Assembly (NCBI GenBank): GCA_947648255.1
Contig: CANSNA010000011.1
Coordinates: 1-37,668, forward strand
Source of the DNA: an uncultured Clostridium sp.
GTDB taxonomy: Bacteria; Bacillota; Clostridia; TANB77; CAG-508
Direction of reading: 5' to 3'
DNA length: 37,668 bases
Part shown: piece by piece, positions 17,755 to 28,432 of the stretch
Numbering within the stretch: position 1 is the first letter of the stretch
Layout of the letters: each line of letters opens with the position of its first letter
Translations under genes and position numbers: made by a program
The notes under the pieces: model-generated
Told to the model about the DNA's origin: nothing
The model's input: the letters and a program-made list of their open reading frames with translations, nothing else
Database searches by the model: none

Positions 17755-18960
17755 TTATTCTTCTCCTGCTCTTTTATAATAAAATGATCCAGTTATTGCC
17801 TCGTCTGTATAAGCATTACTATTAGTAGAATTAACATATCCTTGCATTACATTTCCCTTTTTTTGTGTTGTTGTTAGTTGGCTTGCTTTATATGTGTTTA
17901 CATTTATACATTTATTGTTTGGATTAGTTTGTGTTATTTTTATCATATGAAGTACTTCTTGACCATTATCTGCCATTGTAAAGCAACCTTCATATTTGTT
18001 TAAGTCTCTCCAAGATACTTGTGCGCATACTAAATTAAGTTTCCAAGATGATCCAGTTATAGAATCTCTTTTATATATATCATAATTTTTTGAAAAGTAA
18101 TATTGTCCTGTGCCACTTAATGTACTAGAAAGGGTATAAATACGTTCAATATTCCATTTCTCCCATCTATAGTATTTTGTTCTTGCTGTTATTTTGTTTT
18201 CTCCTGGATTTTCTGCTGAGTCTATTACTTCTACAGAACATTCTTTAGTTCCTGTTTCTATATTATTTGCTATATATGTTGCACTTCCTTCATTTGTTGG
18301 CTCTGTATGTACCAACTTCCCATCAATATAAAACTTATATTCTTCTATTTTAGATTCATTTTCTTTGGCTGTTGCAGTTATTGAAAATGATGATGTTGTT
18401 AATGGTTCCGTGCTTAGTTCTACTATTGGTGCAATATTATCAAAATAAAATGGTTTGCTTATTTCAGTTTTTGTTGTTCCATCTGTTTTTTCAATCAGTA
18501 GGCATATTCTCCATACTCCTGAATTTTCTTTTTTGGTAATTGTTTCTTCATCATTAGTAATTTCTATATATTCATTTTCTTTTGGTTCTTCACCATCTTT
18601 TATCCATTGATATTTTACAATAGTATTACTTTGTTTAGTAATTTTTACAATATGTTCTTTTGCATATTTTGTATTTCCATCTGGTGAAATTTGTAAAATT
18701 CCTTCGCCTTCTCCTAGTTCGATAATTTTACTAGTAGTATTTTCTAGTAATTTTGCTAAATAGTCCATTTGATCTTGTTCTTGTTTTTGTGCATTTGCAT
18801 AATTTATAGCCGAATTCTCTGTAAAACTAATAATGTTCAATTTGAAAATTGTATTTATACTTATTACTGCTAAAATAATTAGAACAATTATTGTTATTAT
18901 TAGTGCCACTAGCGTTATTCCTTTATTATTAGCTATGTTTTTCTGTGCATACCCAAACAT
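17755..18960 (-). CDS. Type IV prepilin-like secreted/surface protein
   Basis: 401 residues. Near the N-terminus NNKG-ITLVALIITIIVLIIL is a type III (prepilin) signal: cleavage after Gly, hydrophobic helix following. Position 5 after cleavage is Ala rather than the usual Glu, so it may be pilin-like rather than a major pilin. The body has Ig-like strands (IVELSTEPLTTSSFSITATAKE, YKFYIDGKLV, CSVEVIDSAENPG). Surface exposure is likely. GAGGAG precedes the ATG. No pilus assembly genes are in the window. The ACG-GAA pair at 18408 shows CGG out of frame without a shift. Confidence 0.7.
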   Translation of the reverse strand: MFGYAQKNIANNKGITLVALIITIIVLIILAVISINTIFKLNIISFTENSAINYANAQKQEQDQMDYLAKLLENTTSKIIELGEGEGILQISPDGNTKYAKEHIVKITKQSNTIVKYQWIKDGEEPKENEYIEITNDEETITKKENSGVWRICLLIEKTDGTTKTEISKPFYFDNIAPIVELSTEPLTTSSFSITATAKENESKIEEYKFYIDGKLVHTEPTNEGSATYIANNIETGTKECSVEVIDSAENPGENKITARTKYYRWEKWNIERIYTLSSTLSGTGQYYFSKNYDIYKRDSITGSSWKLNLVCAQVSWRDLNKYEGCFTMADNGQEVLHMIKITQTNPNNKCINVNTYKASQLTTTQKKGNVMQGYVNSTNSNAYTDEAITGSFYYKRAGEE

Positions 18961-19074
18961 ACTTTCACAATCTCCTCTTTTGTCTATTTTTTTAATTATA
19001 ATCTATAATATCATTTTTTGCAATAAATTTTTACTTTATTGTATATATACTAAAATTTGCTTTTTTGGTATTCC

Positions 19075-21064
19075 TTATACCTCTAAAATTATAGGAAGTA
19101 CCATTGGATTCCTTCTATTTCTTTGTAGTAAAAAATCTCTTAATGTGTCTTTTACCGTTAGTTTTATTACTGCCCAATCTGTTATATGACCTTCTTGAAG
19201 TATTCCTAGTTTGTTTTTTAAGGCTTGTTTCATCTCTTCCATAAGATTTTCTGATTCTCTTATATATACAAATCCTCTTGAAATTATCTCTGGTCCTGAG
19301 ACTACTTCACCTGTTGAACCATTTATTGCAAGAACTACAATTATTAGCCCATCTTGTGATAAATGTTGTCTATCTTTTAATACGATATTTCCTACATCTC
19401 CTATTCCAAGTCCATCTACCATTACTTTTCCAGCTGGAACTGTGCCTGTAATCTTTGCATCGTTTTCTCCTATTTCTAAGACTTTTCCATTTTTCATTAT
19501 AAATATATTTTCAGGTGGAATTCCTATCTTTTCTGCTGTTTCTGCATGTGCTATAAGTTGCCTATATTCTCCATGAACTGGCATAAAATACTTTGGTTTT
19601 ATTAATGATAACATTAATTTTTGTTCTTCTTGGCATCCATGCCCTGAAACATGTATGTCTGCAAGCGAACTGTATACAACTTCTGCACCTATTTGCATTA
19701 AGTCATCTATTACCTTTGATACAAATTTTTCATTTCCTGGTATTGGGTTTGCTGATATTATTACTAAGTCATTTGGTGTTATCATAACTTTTTTATGCTC
19801 TCCTGCTGCCATTCTTGTTAAGGCAGACATTGGTTCTCCTTGACTTCCTGTTGTAATTATTGTTAAACTCTCATCTGGATAGCTTTTTATTAAATCTATA
19901 TCTATTATTATATTTTTTGGTATTTCCATATATCCAAGTTCTACTGCGGTTTCTATCATTTTTACCATGCTTCTACCACATATTGCAACTTTTCTACCAT
20001 ATTTTACTGATGAATTTATTATTTGCTGTACCCTATGCACATTTGAGGCAAATGTTGCAACTACAATTCTCTTTTGGCAATGTGCATAAAGTTCATCTAA
20101 AACTTCTCCAATTGAACTTTCAGATTTTGTGAATCCCTTTCTTTCTGCATTTGTACTGTCTGACATAAGAAGCATTACACCGTTTTCTCCAATTTCTGCA
20201 AGTCTACCAAAATTTATTTTTTGTCCATCTATTGGTGTATAATCTATTTTAAAGTCTCCTGTATGAACCACTGTTCCAATAGGTGTATATATTGCAAATC
20301 CGGCATGCATCTGGAATACTATGTGATGTTCTAATAAATTCTACTTTTATTTTTCCAAAGTTTACAGTTTGACCTTGATTTACTTCATACATTTTTGTAC
20401 TTTTTAAAAGTCTATGTTCATCTAGTTTATTTCTAAGAAGACCTAAAGTAAATCTTGTTCCATATATTGGAATATTTACTTGTCTTAATAAATATGGGAT
20501 TCCACCTATATGATCCTCGTGTCCATGTGTTATAACAAGACCTTTTATTTTATCTTTGTTTCTTTCTAGATATGTTGTATCTGCAACAACTAAATCTACT
20601 CCAAGCATGTCTTCTGTAGGGAAGGCAAGTCCACAGTCAACTATAACTATTTCATCTTCATATTCAAAAACTGTTATGTTTTTTCCAATCTCTAAAAGTC
20701 CACCTAATGGGATTATTTTTAGTGGTGATTTTTTTATTCTTACATCTTCTTTTAGATTTTTTGGATTTCTTTTTTGTCTTTTTGCAGATCTCACTGTTTT
20801 TTCTTGTGTTTTAGTCTTTTGATTTATTGTTTTTTCCTCTTGTTTTTGTACTGTTTTTTTGCTTGTTTCTCTTCTATTTTCTTTTTTTACTCTTACCTTT
20901 CTTTCTTGTTCTGCAAATCCTGTTTCTTCTTTTTTGTTTTCTGTTTTTTTCTGTCTTCTCATTTCTTTTGGTTTAGTATTTATACTTCTGTTATTTCTTA
21001 CTTTTTTTATATCAGGAATGATCTCTTCCTGGTTTTCTTTTGCGTTTGTCATCTTCTTATTCAC
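19075..21064 (-). CDS. rnj: Ribonuclease J with one CGG site
   Basis: A metallo-beta-lactamase RNase of mRNA decay and rRNA maturation. The zinc motif THGHEDHIGGIP, RTSHSIPDA, VHTGDFKID, SDSTNAERKG and the VHGEYRQL loop are all present. The gene falls into two frames that meet at CGG 20300-20302: GCA TGC-C-GGA TTT, which read as Ala-Cys-Gly-Phe gives SIPDACGFAIYTPIGTVVHTGDFK. Corrected length is 1989 bases, 662 residues. The first ~100 residues are an unusual Lys/Arg/Glu-rich, probably disordered extension that is longer than in Bacillus RNase J1 and may bind RNA. Divergent from recQ. Confidence 0.92.
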
Positions 21065-21369
21065 TTATCCTTTCTCTTTTTTTGCTAAAACTTATAATAA
21101 ATTCCAATTCAAAATCATAGCAAAATAAAGGACCTATTTTCCTTATTTTACCTTAATTTTCCTATTTAGTTTCCGTTCAACAAATTTTTTTAATAAACAA
21201 ACACAGCATTTGTTTGTCTAAAATCTCATCCTTATCATACAAACAGTATGATACACATTAGATTAGATTATACTATATATTTCTAAATTTGTCAAACGCT
21301 TTACATTTTTTTTATTTTGTGATATTCTTTATATAAATTTTGATATCTTTAAGAAATGAGGTTTTATTA
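21065..21369. promoter_or_regulatory. Divergent rnj-recQ control region with inverted repeat
   Basis: No gene. TATCATAC-AAACA-GTATGATA (21233-21253) is a perfect 8-bp inverted repeat with a 5-base spacer, central in the region and suited to an operator serving both genes. Just upstream, AAACAAACA and TTTGTTTGT also mirror each other (around 21196-21216). Confidence 0.5.
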
Positions 21370-23175
<1,806 letters not shown>

Positions 23176-23188
23176 TACTTATGTAATT

Positions 23189-23230
23189 CCAAACTAATTA
23201 GGTTTTTCTATTTAGTTTGGTATTTTTATT
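23189..23230. terminator. Terminator between convergent recQ and sigG
   Basis: CCAAACTAA and TTTAGTTTGG form the stem, followed by TATTTTTATT on the plus strand. Confidence 0.75.
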
Positions 23231-23264
23231 ATGCACAAGAAATAAAGTAAATTTGAATATTTCT

Positions 23265-24038
23265 TTATTTATAACTTTTCTTAATCCTTTGTATTGCTGT
23301 TTTTTCTAGTCTTGAGACCTGTGCTTGAGATATGCCTATTTCATCTGCAACTTCCATCTGTGTTCTTCCATCAAAAAATCTTTTTGTGATAATATATTTT
23401 TCTCTTTTATTTAGCTTTTTCATTGCCTCTGCTATGCTTAAGTTTTCTGCCCATTTTTCATCTGTATTTTTACTGTCACTTACTTGATCCATGACAAATA
23501 TACTTTCTGCACCATCTTTATACACTGGTTCTTGAAGAGATATAGGATCTTGTATTGCATCAAAACTTATTGCAACTTCTTCTCTGCTAATTCCTAGATT
23601 TTTTGCAATTAATTCTATTGATGGCTCTTTTCCATTTTCTTTTGTGAGTTTTTCTCTCATCTGCATTGCTTTATATGCTAAATCTCTTACTGAACGGCTA
23701 ACCCTAATTGGATTATTGTCTCTTAAATATCTTCTAACTTCTCCTATTATCATAGGTACAGCATAAGTTGAGAATTGTACATTTAGTGTAGTATCAAAAT
23801 TATCTATTGCTTTTATTAGTCCTATACAGCCAACTTGAAAAAGGTCATCTGAACTTTCTCCACGTCCACCAAACCTTTGTATTACACTTAATACCAATCT
23901 TAAATTTCCATTTATAAATTCTTCACGAGCCGTTTCGTCGCCCTCTTTTATTCTTTTAAATAGTTCGTTTTTTTCTTCATTTGATAGTACAGGTAATTTT
24001 GATGTGTTAACTCCACATATTTCAACCTTTTTTATCAA
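23265..24038 (-). CDS. sigG: RNA polymerase sporulation sigma factor SigG
   Basis: Directs late forespore transcription. KVEICGVNTSKLPVLSNEE is the SigG N-terminal signature. Region 2 (DDLFQVGCIGLIKAIDNFDT...VQFSTYAVPMIIGEVRRYLRDN), region 3 and region 4 (MEVADEIGISQAQVSRLEKTA) are complete. TTG at 24038 gives 257 residues, matching the family, with AAAGGAGG eight bases upstream; a longer frame from 24086 would put the start inside the leader hairpin. No in-frame CGG: the glycines of GRGE and QVGC are plain GGA and GGC here, while the duplicate at 26389-26690 has CGGA and CGGC. The 5' half may have been supplied by an inserted cassette. Confidence 0.95.
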   Translation of the reverse strand: MIKKVEICGVNTSKLPVLSNEEKNELFKRIKEGDETAREEFINGNLRLVLSVIQRFGGRGESSDDLFQVGCIGLIKAIDNFDTTLNVQFSTYAVPMIIGEVRRYLRDNNPIRVSRSVRDLAYKAMQMREKLTKENGKEPSIELIAKNLGISREEVAISFDAIQDPISLQEPVYKDGAESIFVMDQVSDSKNTDEKWAENLSIAEAMKKLNKREKYIITKRFFDGRTQMEVADEIGISQAQVSRLEKTAIQRIKKSYK

Positions 24039-24046
24039 ATAAAAAA

Positions 24047-24093
24047 CCTCCTTTGGAATAATGTCTGTTATTTTCATTATTTCCAAAAAGAGG
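24047..24093 (-). promoter_or_regulatory. Leader hairpin hiding the sigG ribosome binding site
   Basis: On the minus strand CCTCTTTTTGGAAATAATG pairs with CATTATTCCAAAGGAGG, then TTTTTT. The 3' arm contains the AAAGGAGG of sigG, and the T-run makes it terminator-like. A leader hairpin that dampens sigG expression is known in Bacillus subtilis. A diverged copy is kept at 26813-26860. Confidence 0.8.
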
Positions 24094-24170
24094 CTATTTT
24101 ATGCAAAAATAAGACTTGCACCTATATTCTTAATTAAACTCATATATGTTCATTACAATCTACTATGGTA

Positions 24171-24207
24171 AAATAATAATTTAACCGTTATATATATTTA
24201 CTATATT
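24171..24207. repeat. Cassette-flanking direct repeat, copy 1
   Basis: AATAATTTAACCGTTATATA...TTTACTATATT, the most diverged of four copies of a roughly 32-base repeat. The others are at 26354-26385, 26946-26980 and 29982-30013. Copies 1 and 2 bracket the AAA/TOPRIM pair. Confidence 0.5.
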
Positions 24208-24256
24208 ATTTATAGCATATGATATATAATTTTCCAATCGGTGATTGGAAAATATT

Positions 24257-25054
24257 TTATTCTTCAAATTCGATTATACCTAAATCTATAAATGATATTA
24301 ATAGTAAACTTAACATATACTGATTATCATGTAACTGTTCATACTCATATATTTCATTGTTAAACTCTCGTGTATCATCTATTTCTATTTTATTTATTTT
24401 AATTTTTTCTAAAGATTTAATTAACTCCATAAATGAATTATTTAATGTTTGTATTGACATATTACTATAATTATATCCTTTAGAACCAATATATTCTTTT
24501 ATAGTTTGATTTTTAAAATTACATCTTTCACTAGCTTTGAACATATCTGATTCAAAATTTGATATTATAAAGCTTTCTATTGAAGGATAACTCAATAATA
24601 GCATTCCTCCAATACTATCAAATTTGTTGTTTGCTCCTGGTTCCCTTGAATTAGTATAGTTTTCTATCAACCCACTTATATATGGTTTATCCTCTTTTCT
24701 ATCACAGTCAAATATGTAATATATTGGAATATCTTCATAATTAAATTCATCTTCATATTCCTTTAATATGTCTACTTGTTTATTCACAAACTGTGTATCA
24801 GTCATAGTTCTAATGTTACTTTCTTTTGAATTACAAATAAAAACTTTAGAATTTTTATTTGTTCCACTCACATACTTTATTCTTTGTTTTCCTCTTCTAT
24901 CTACTGAAACTACCTTTTCATAATTTAATATGCTTTTAAATATATGTCCCAGCAATTTTATCTCTGTTTTTTCTCCTTCAACAATATATAATACACTTCC
25001 TATATTCTTATTTATATTAAATTTAAATTTCTTACTTAGTATTTGGTATTCCAT
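24257..25054 (-). CDS. TOPRIM-like partner of an AAA ATPase (defence)
   Basis: 265 residues from ATG 25054 (GGAG six bases upstream); its start overlaps the end of the ATPase gene. VLYIVEGEKTEIKLLGHIF resembles the first TOPRIM/RloB motif (E-G-x-K-T-E), and IPIYYIFDCDRKEDKP supplies the D-x-D motif. LLLSYPSIESFIISNF recalls AbiL/RloB-like and AriB-like effector proteins encoded after ATPases. Likely role: nuclease effector of a phage-defence pair, released or activated by the ATPase. Exact system (AbiL, PARIS or OLD-like) cannot be settled by eye. No in-frame CGG. Confidence 0.7.
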   Translation of the reverse strand: MEYQILSKKFKFNINKNIGSVLYIVEGEKTEIKLLGHIFKSILNYEKVVSVDRRGKQRIKYVSGTNKNSKVFICNSKESNIRTMTDTQFVNKQVDILKEYEDEFNYEDIPIYYIFDCDRKEDKPYISGLIENYTNSREPGANNKFDSIGGMLLLSYPSIESFIISNFESDMFKASERCNFKNQTIKEYIGSKGYNYSNMSIQTLNNSFMELIKSLEKIKINKIEIDDTREFNNEIYEYEQLHDNQYMLSLLLISFIDLGIIEFEE

Positions 25055-26180
25055 TAAACACTCCACTTAAATACATTTTTTCTAAATTTTGAGCTTCCCT
25101 TGGTTTTTCATCAGAAACTCGGTTAATCTTACTCCCCTTACCATTAATAAAATCTACTGTATATATTTGGTCTGGTCTTAATAGTGTATTTGTTAATAAA
25201 TTTGTTGAATGAGAAACAATAAATAATTGTGATTTTTTTGAATTTTTCATAAAATACTTTATAGTTTTTTCTTCTAATGTATTATGCCATCCACTACTAA
25301 ATTCATCTATTATTACCATAGAATTTTTTTGCATTGCTTCTATTATCGCTGGCAAATTATTAATTAAAACTTTATTCCCCGCTGACTCTGCACCTAAAGG
25401 CATTCCAAATTCCATATTTCTCCTAATTAAAAATGCCTCTTTACCATTATCAGGTGTTTTAAATGAAACTTTCCCATTTGTATATTCATTAGTATATTTT
25501 ACATATTGATTATAACCTATTTCATCCAAAAACTTATTAATTTCTTCTGTCCCATTATTTTCAAAGTAATCTTGATATATTCCTCTAGAAAAACTATTCG
25601 CAACTTTATAAATCATTTTTTGTTCTTGGTCAATATATACTGAATTTTCTAAAAATTCGTACCATAATTTTAAATTTTGATTATCAATAAATTTTGTATC
25701 AAAATAAATTTTTCTTATGGCTGATTGATTTACTTGTAAATTATTTAATTGTACTTTTTTTTCATTTCCATCTATATATTCTGCATTTGTTCTCATTCTG
25801 TCCAATACAACTTTATTGTCTTCTAATAATCTTTCTCTAAAAATTTCTTTTTCATTAAATTGTAATTCATATTTTATTACTATATTATTTATTAAAAACT
25901 CATACTCAACTTTTGCTTGTTGATTACTTTCTTTAAAAAAACATACATATTCACCCAAGAGAATATTGTTTTGCCAAACTAAAAATTGAAGTAAAAATCT
26001 TATTGCATGTAAAATTGTTGATTTTCCAGTTGCATTTCCTCCTACGAATAACGCTCCCTTTAGAATATCATTTTCTGTTTTATTAGTATTACTCAAAATT
26101 TCATATCCAGTAGCTTTTAAATCTATCTCTGTTTCTTCCATAAATGATTTAAAATTTTCTATATATAACTTAGTTAACAT
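25032..26180 (-). CDS. AAA_15 / OLD-type ATPase of a defence pair
   Basis: 382 residues. N-terminus KLYIENFKSFMEETEIDL is the SMC/OLD-like opening. Walker A is VGGNATGKSTIL (about 46-57), ABC-type signature region GAESAGNKVLINNLPAI, Walker B SMVIIDEFSSGWH, and H-loop LFIVSHSTNLL. This order is that of AAA_15 ATPases of abortive-infection modules. AAAGGAGG precedes the ATG. The GCG-GGG pair at 25379 holds CGG out of frame. The two genes overlap by 23 bases and together form the cargo of cassette 1 upstream of sigG. Confidence 0.82.
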   Translation of the reverse strand: MLTKLYIENFKSFMEETEIDLKATGYEILSNTNKTENDILKGALFVGGNATGKSTILHAIRFLLQFLVWQNNILLGEYVCFFKESNQQAKVEYEFLINNIVIKYELQFNEKEIFRERLLEDNKVVLDRMRTNAEYIDGNEKKVQLNNLQVNQSAIRKIYFDTKFIDNQNLKLWYEFLENSVYIDQEQKMIYKVANSFSRGIYQDYFENNGTEEINKFLDEIGYNQYVKYTNEYTNGKVSFKTPDNGKEAFLIRRNMEFGMPLGAESAGNKVLINNLPAIIEAMQKNSMVIIDEFSSGWHNTLEEKTIKYFMKNSKKSQLFIVSHSTNLLTNTLLRPDQIYTVDFINGKGSKINRVSDEKPREAQNLEKMYLSGVFNGIPNTK

Positions 26181-26293
26181 TGTATTCCCTCCTTTTATTT
26201 AATTTTAACATATATTTTAATTGTATGCAATTTTTTTACACTATTTTACTAAATTTATGTAATTTTTTTACTTTTTAATATTAACCTAAAGAG

Positions 26294-26320
26294 AATGATT
26301 TATAAAATTTATAAATCATT
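26294..26320. repeat. Perfect 13-bp inverted repeat at the edge of cassette 1
   Basis: AATGATTTATAAA, one base, TTTATAAATCATT. It lies between the ATPase promoter region and direct repeat copy 2. Possibly a terminator, an operator or a cassette end. Confidence 0.6.
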
Positions 26321-26353
26321 GCTATTTTGAAGTATTCGATTTTCCTTATATAT

Positions 26354-26385
26354 CAATAGTTTTACTGTTTATATATGTACTACTT
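26354..26385. repeat. Cassette-flanking direct repeat, copy 2
   Basis: CAATAGTTTTACTGTTTATA then TATGTACTACTT. Nearly identical to copy 4 over the first 22 bases and close to copy 3. It abuts the truncated sigG copy. Confidence 0.75.
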
Positions 26386-26388
26386 CAA

Positions 26389-26690
26389 CTAACGTATAAT
26401 CATTGGTACAGCATATGTTGAGAATTGTACATTTAGTGTAGTATCGAAGTTATCTATCGCTTTAATTAAGCCTATACAGCCGTACCTGAAATAAATCATC
26501 AGAACTTTCTCCGCCTTCCTCCAAACCTTTGTATTACACTTAAAACTAATCTCAAATTTCCATTTATAAATTCTTCTCTTGCTGTTTCGTCTCCTTCTTT
26601 TATCCTTTTAAATAGTTCATTTTTTTCTTCATTTGATAGTACAGGTAGTTTTGAAGTATTAACTCCACATATTTCAACCTTTTTTATCAA
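26389..26690 (-). pseudogene. Truncated second sigG 5' end with two CGG sites
   Basis: TTG start (26690, with AAGGAGG) reads MIKKVEICGVNTSKLPVLSNEE and matches SigG almost residue for residue up to VPMII, then ends in Arg-stop. It needs C+GGN as glycine at CGG 26511 (AGG-C-GGA) and 26480 (GTA-C-GGC) to continue through RFGGRGESSDDLFQVGCIGLIKAIDNFDTTLNVQF. At these two positions the complete sigG has ordinary GGA and GGC. Most other differences are synonymous. Corrected length is 99 residues. It is probably the original 5' end displaced by a cassette that carried its own replacement. Its product, if made, would lack regions 3 and 4. Confidence 0.88.
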
Positions 26691-26780
26691 ATAAAAAACC
26701 TCCTTAACAATTTATAAGTGACTATGTCACAAACAACTTGTAACACTCGCCATAATTCTCTTGTAAGAAAGTTTCTTCAC

Positions 26781-26805
26781 TATCATTTGAAACTTTCAAA
26801 CGATA
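26781..26805. repeat. Near-perfect palindrome upstream of the sigG fragment
   Basis: TATCATTTGAAA and TTTCAAACGATA around a central C, one mismatch. It lies in the 26,691-27,048 non-coding stretch, which otherwise holds the second leader hairpin and a direct repeat. Confidence 0.55.
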
Positions 26806-26812
26806 GAAAAAA

Positions 26813-26860
26813 CCTCCTTTGGAATTACATGTTCTTAAAAACATTATTTCCAAAAAGAGG
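26813..26860 (-). promoter_or_regulatory. Second copy of the sigG leader hairpin
   Basis: CCTCTTTTTGGAAAT and ATTCCAAAGGAGG with a following T-run, matching the element at 24047-24093 with a diverged loop. No sigG start follows directly; the truncated copy begins about 120 bases further on and has its own AAGGAGG, so this looks like another displaced junction. Confidence 0.7.
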
Positions 26861-26945
26861 TTTTTTTATGCAAAAATAGGAACTAGCCTATTTTAATTTG
26901 AACCTTATATTCGTCTTATATGAGTAGTACCACCTACTGTGGTAA

Positions 26946-26980
26946 AATAATAGTTTCACTGTTTTTATATGTACTATATT
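26946..26980. repeat. Cassette-flanking direct repeat, copy 3
   Basis: AATAATAGTTTCACTGTTTT then TATATGTACTATATT. Together with copy 4 it brackets the AlbA_2/ApeA cassette. The flanking leader region also matches the region around copy 1. Confidence 0.65.
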
Positions 26981-27048
26981 ATTTATACCATAATTTATTA
27001 TAGAAATCAATAATTTCATAATTTTCCCAATTGACAATTGGAAAATGT

Positions 27049-28412
27049 TTATAGAATTTCCCAATGACCACTTTTGTTATTACCAACTCTTTTAATAATT
27101 TTTCTCTCTTGCAAATTATTCATATTTTTGGTAATTGCTCTTTTTGATATTCCTATTTTTTCACTCATTTTAGATTGCGATATTGTCGGTTTCTCTTTGA
27201 CTAATGCAATTATTTTTGTCTCTATATCAGTGAACTTATCGGTGAACTTATCGGTGAACTCACTATATTCATTTTTAACATACATCTCATTCAAAACTTG
27301 CAAATACGTTTCTGATGGAGTACACTTTATCATTACTCCATCTCTATTTATTTCTATATTTGGTAATGGTGCATTATACAATTCGCATTCTTTTTTTATT
27401 TTTTCAAATCCTCTTCCCCAAGCCTCTATAAATCCTGTTTTAAAAAATGTTTGTGCAATTAATGGATTATATGGTTTTGAATAATGTTTCTCAAATAAAT
27501 TTTTATTCATCAATTCTTCAGGAAATGTAGCTTCATTCCATACATATATTTTGTCATCATAAATGCTCACCTGTATTGGATTATTACTTTCATAACGTTT
27601 ATGATTGATACTATTTAATAATATTTCCCTAAAGCCATCATGTGGAATCATATATTCATCTATTCTTTGCATTCCTTCATAGTGTATAAGGCTTTTAAAT
27701 ATTTTAAGTAAATCATGTCAACAGCATTATCGACCTGCAATATAAGTGGACCTTTTATTTCATCTTGATATTTTAAATTTGCATCATTATTTTCAAAAAA
27801 TCCAATCTTTATATAAGAACCAATAATTCATTTATGTGGTTCTTTTCCAAACAACAATATTGCTGCATTATTTAAGTATTTTCCATCATATAGCCCTAAA
27901 TTTCTTAACAAAGTTTCATCATCAATTTCTACTTCTTCTTTTTTTAATCTTCCACTTTCTACTGCTTTCTTTCTAAAAATTTTTAAAGCTTCCTCACTTA
28001 AATCATCAAAGTTAGCATCTTTTATAGGCAAATTTTCCCATCTTTTTCCTACTTTATTTAATAGGAATTTATCTAATTCATTTCCTGTAACTTCGTTGTT
28101 ATTACTCCCACTCCTCAAATAGAATTTGCCTTGATAACTTATTGGAGTTGGATATTTATCTATTTTTATAACAATATATAATAAGTCATTTTCTTCTTCT
28201 ACTTTAATTTCTGGTATTATTCCCATCGTGTCTTTTATTTTATTAAGTATTTCTTTTACAAGTTTTATTGCATTATTTACTCCTATAACTTTTCCTTTAT
28301 CATCTTTGCCAATATATACAATTCCTCCATTTGAATTTGCCATTCCACAAATCCATTTCAAATATTCATCTTTCCATATTGATTTGAATTCTATATTTTG
28401 ATTTTCAATCAT
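27049..28412 (-). pseudogene. Decayed AlbA_2-type ATP-binding regulator
   Basis: N-terminal AlbA_2 (Schlafen-like) domain: NIEFKSIWKDEYLKWICGMANSNGG, YIGKDDKGKVIGV, YLRSGSNNNEVTG. Then LLFGKEPHK is cut by TGA (27828-27830), and reading continues IIGSYIKIGFFENN...YQDEIKGPLILQVDNAVDM. A one-base deletion near 27690 (KYLKAL then a frame change) precedes YEGMQRIDEYMIPHDGFREILLNSINHKRY (HATPase_c_4 type), followed by a winged helix ISQSKMSEKIGISKRAITKNM. The two lesions are a stop codon and a -1 shift, neither at CGG, so this gene is dead in the ordinary way. It includes a 12-base tandem repeat encoding FTDK. Confidence 0.85.
27229..27263. repeat. 12-base tandem repeat in the decayed regulator gene
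   Basis: About three units of GTGAACTTATCG, encoding EFTDKFTDKFTD on the minus strand. In frame, so it changes only linker length. Confidence 0.75.
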
Positions 28413-28432
28413 ATAATTGCTCCTTCCGCAGT

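Noticed and set aside
27828-27830. TGA read as tryptophan
   Set aside because: Only one case, in a gene with a further one-base deletion; TGA also ends the membrane protein at 15790, and TGG is used normally.
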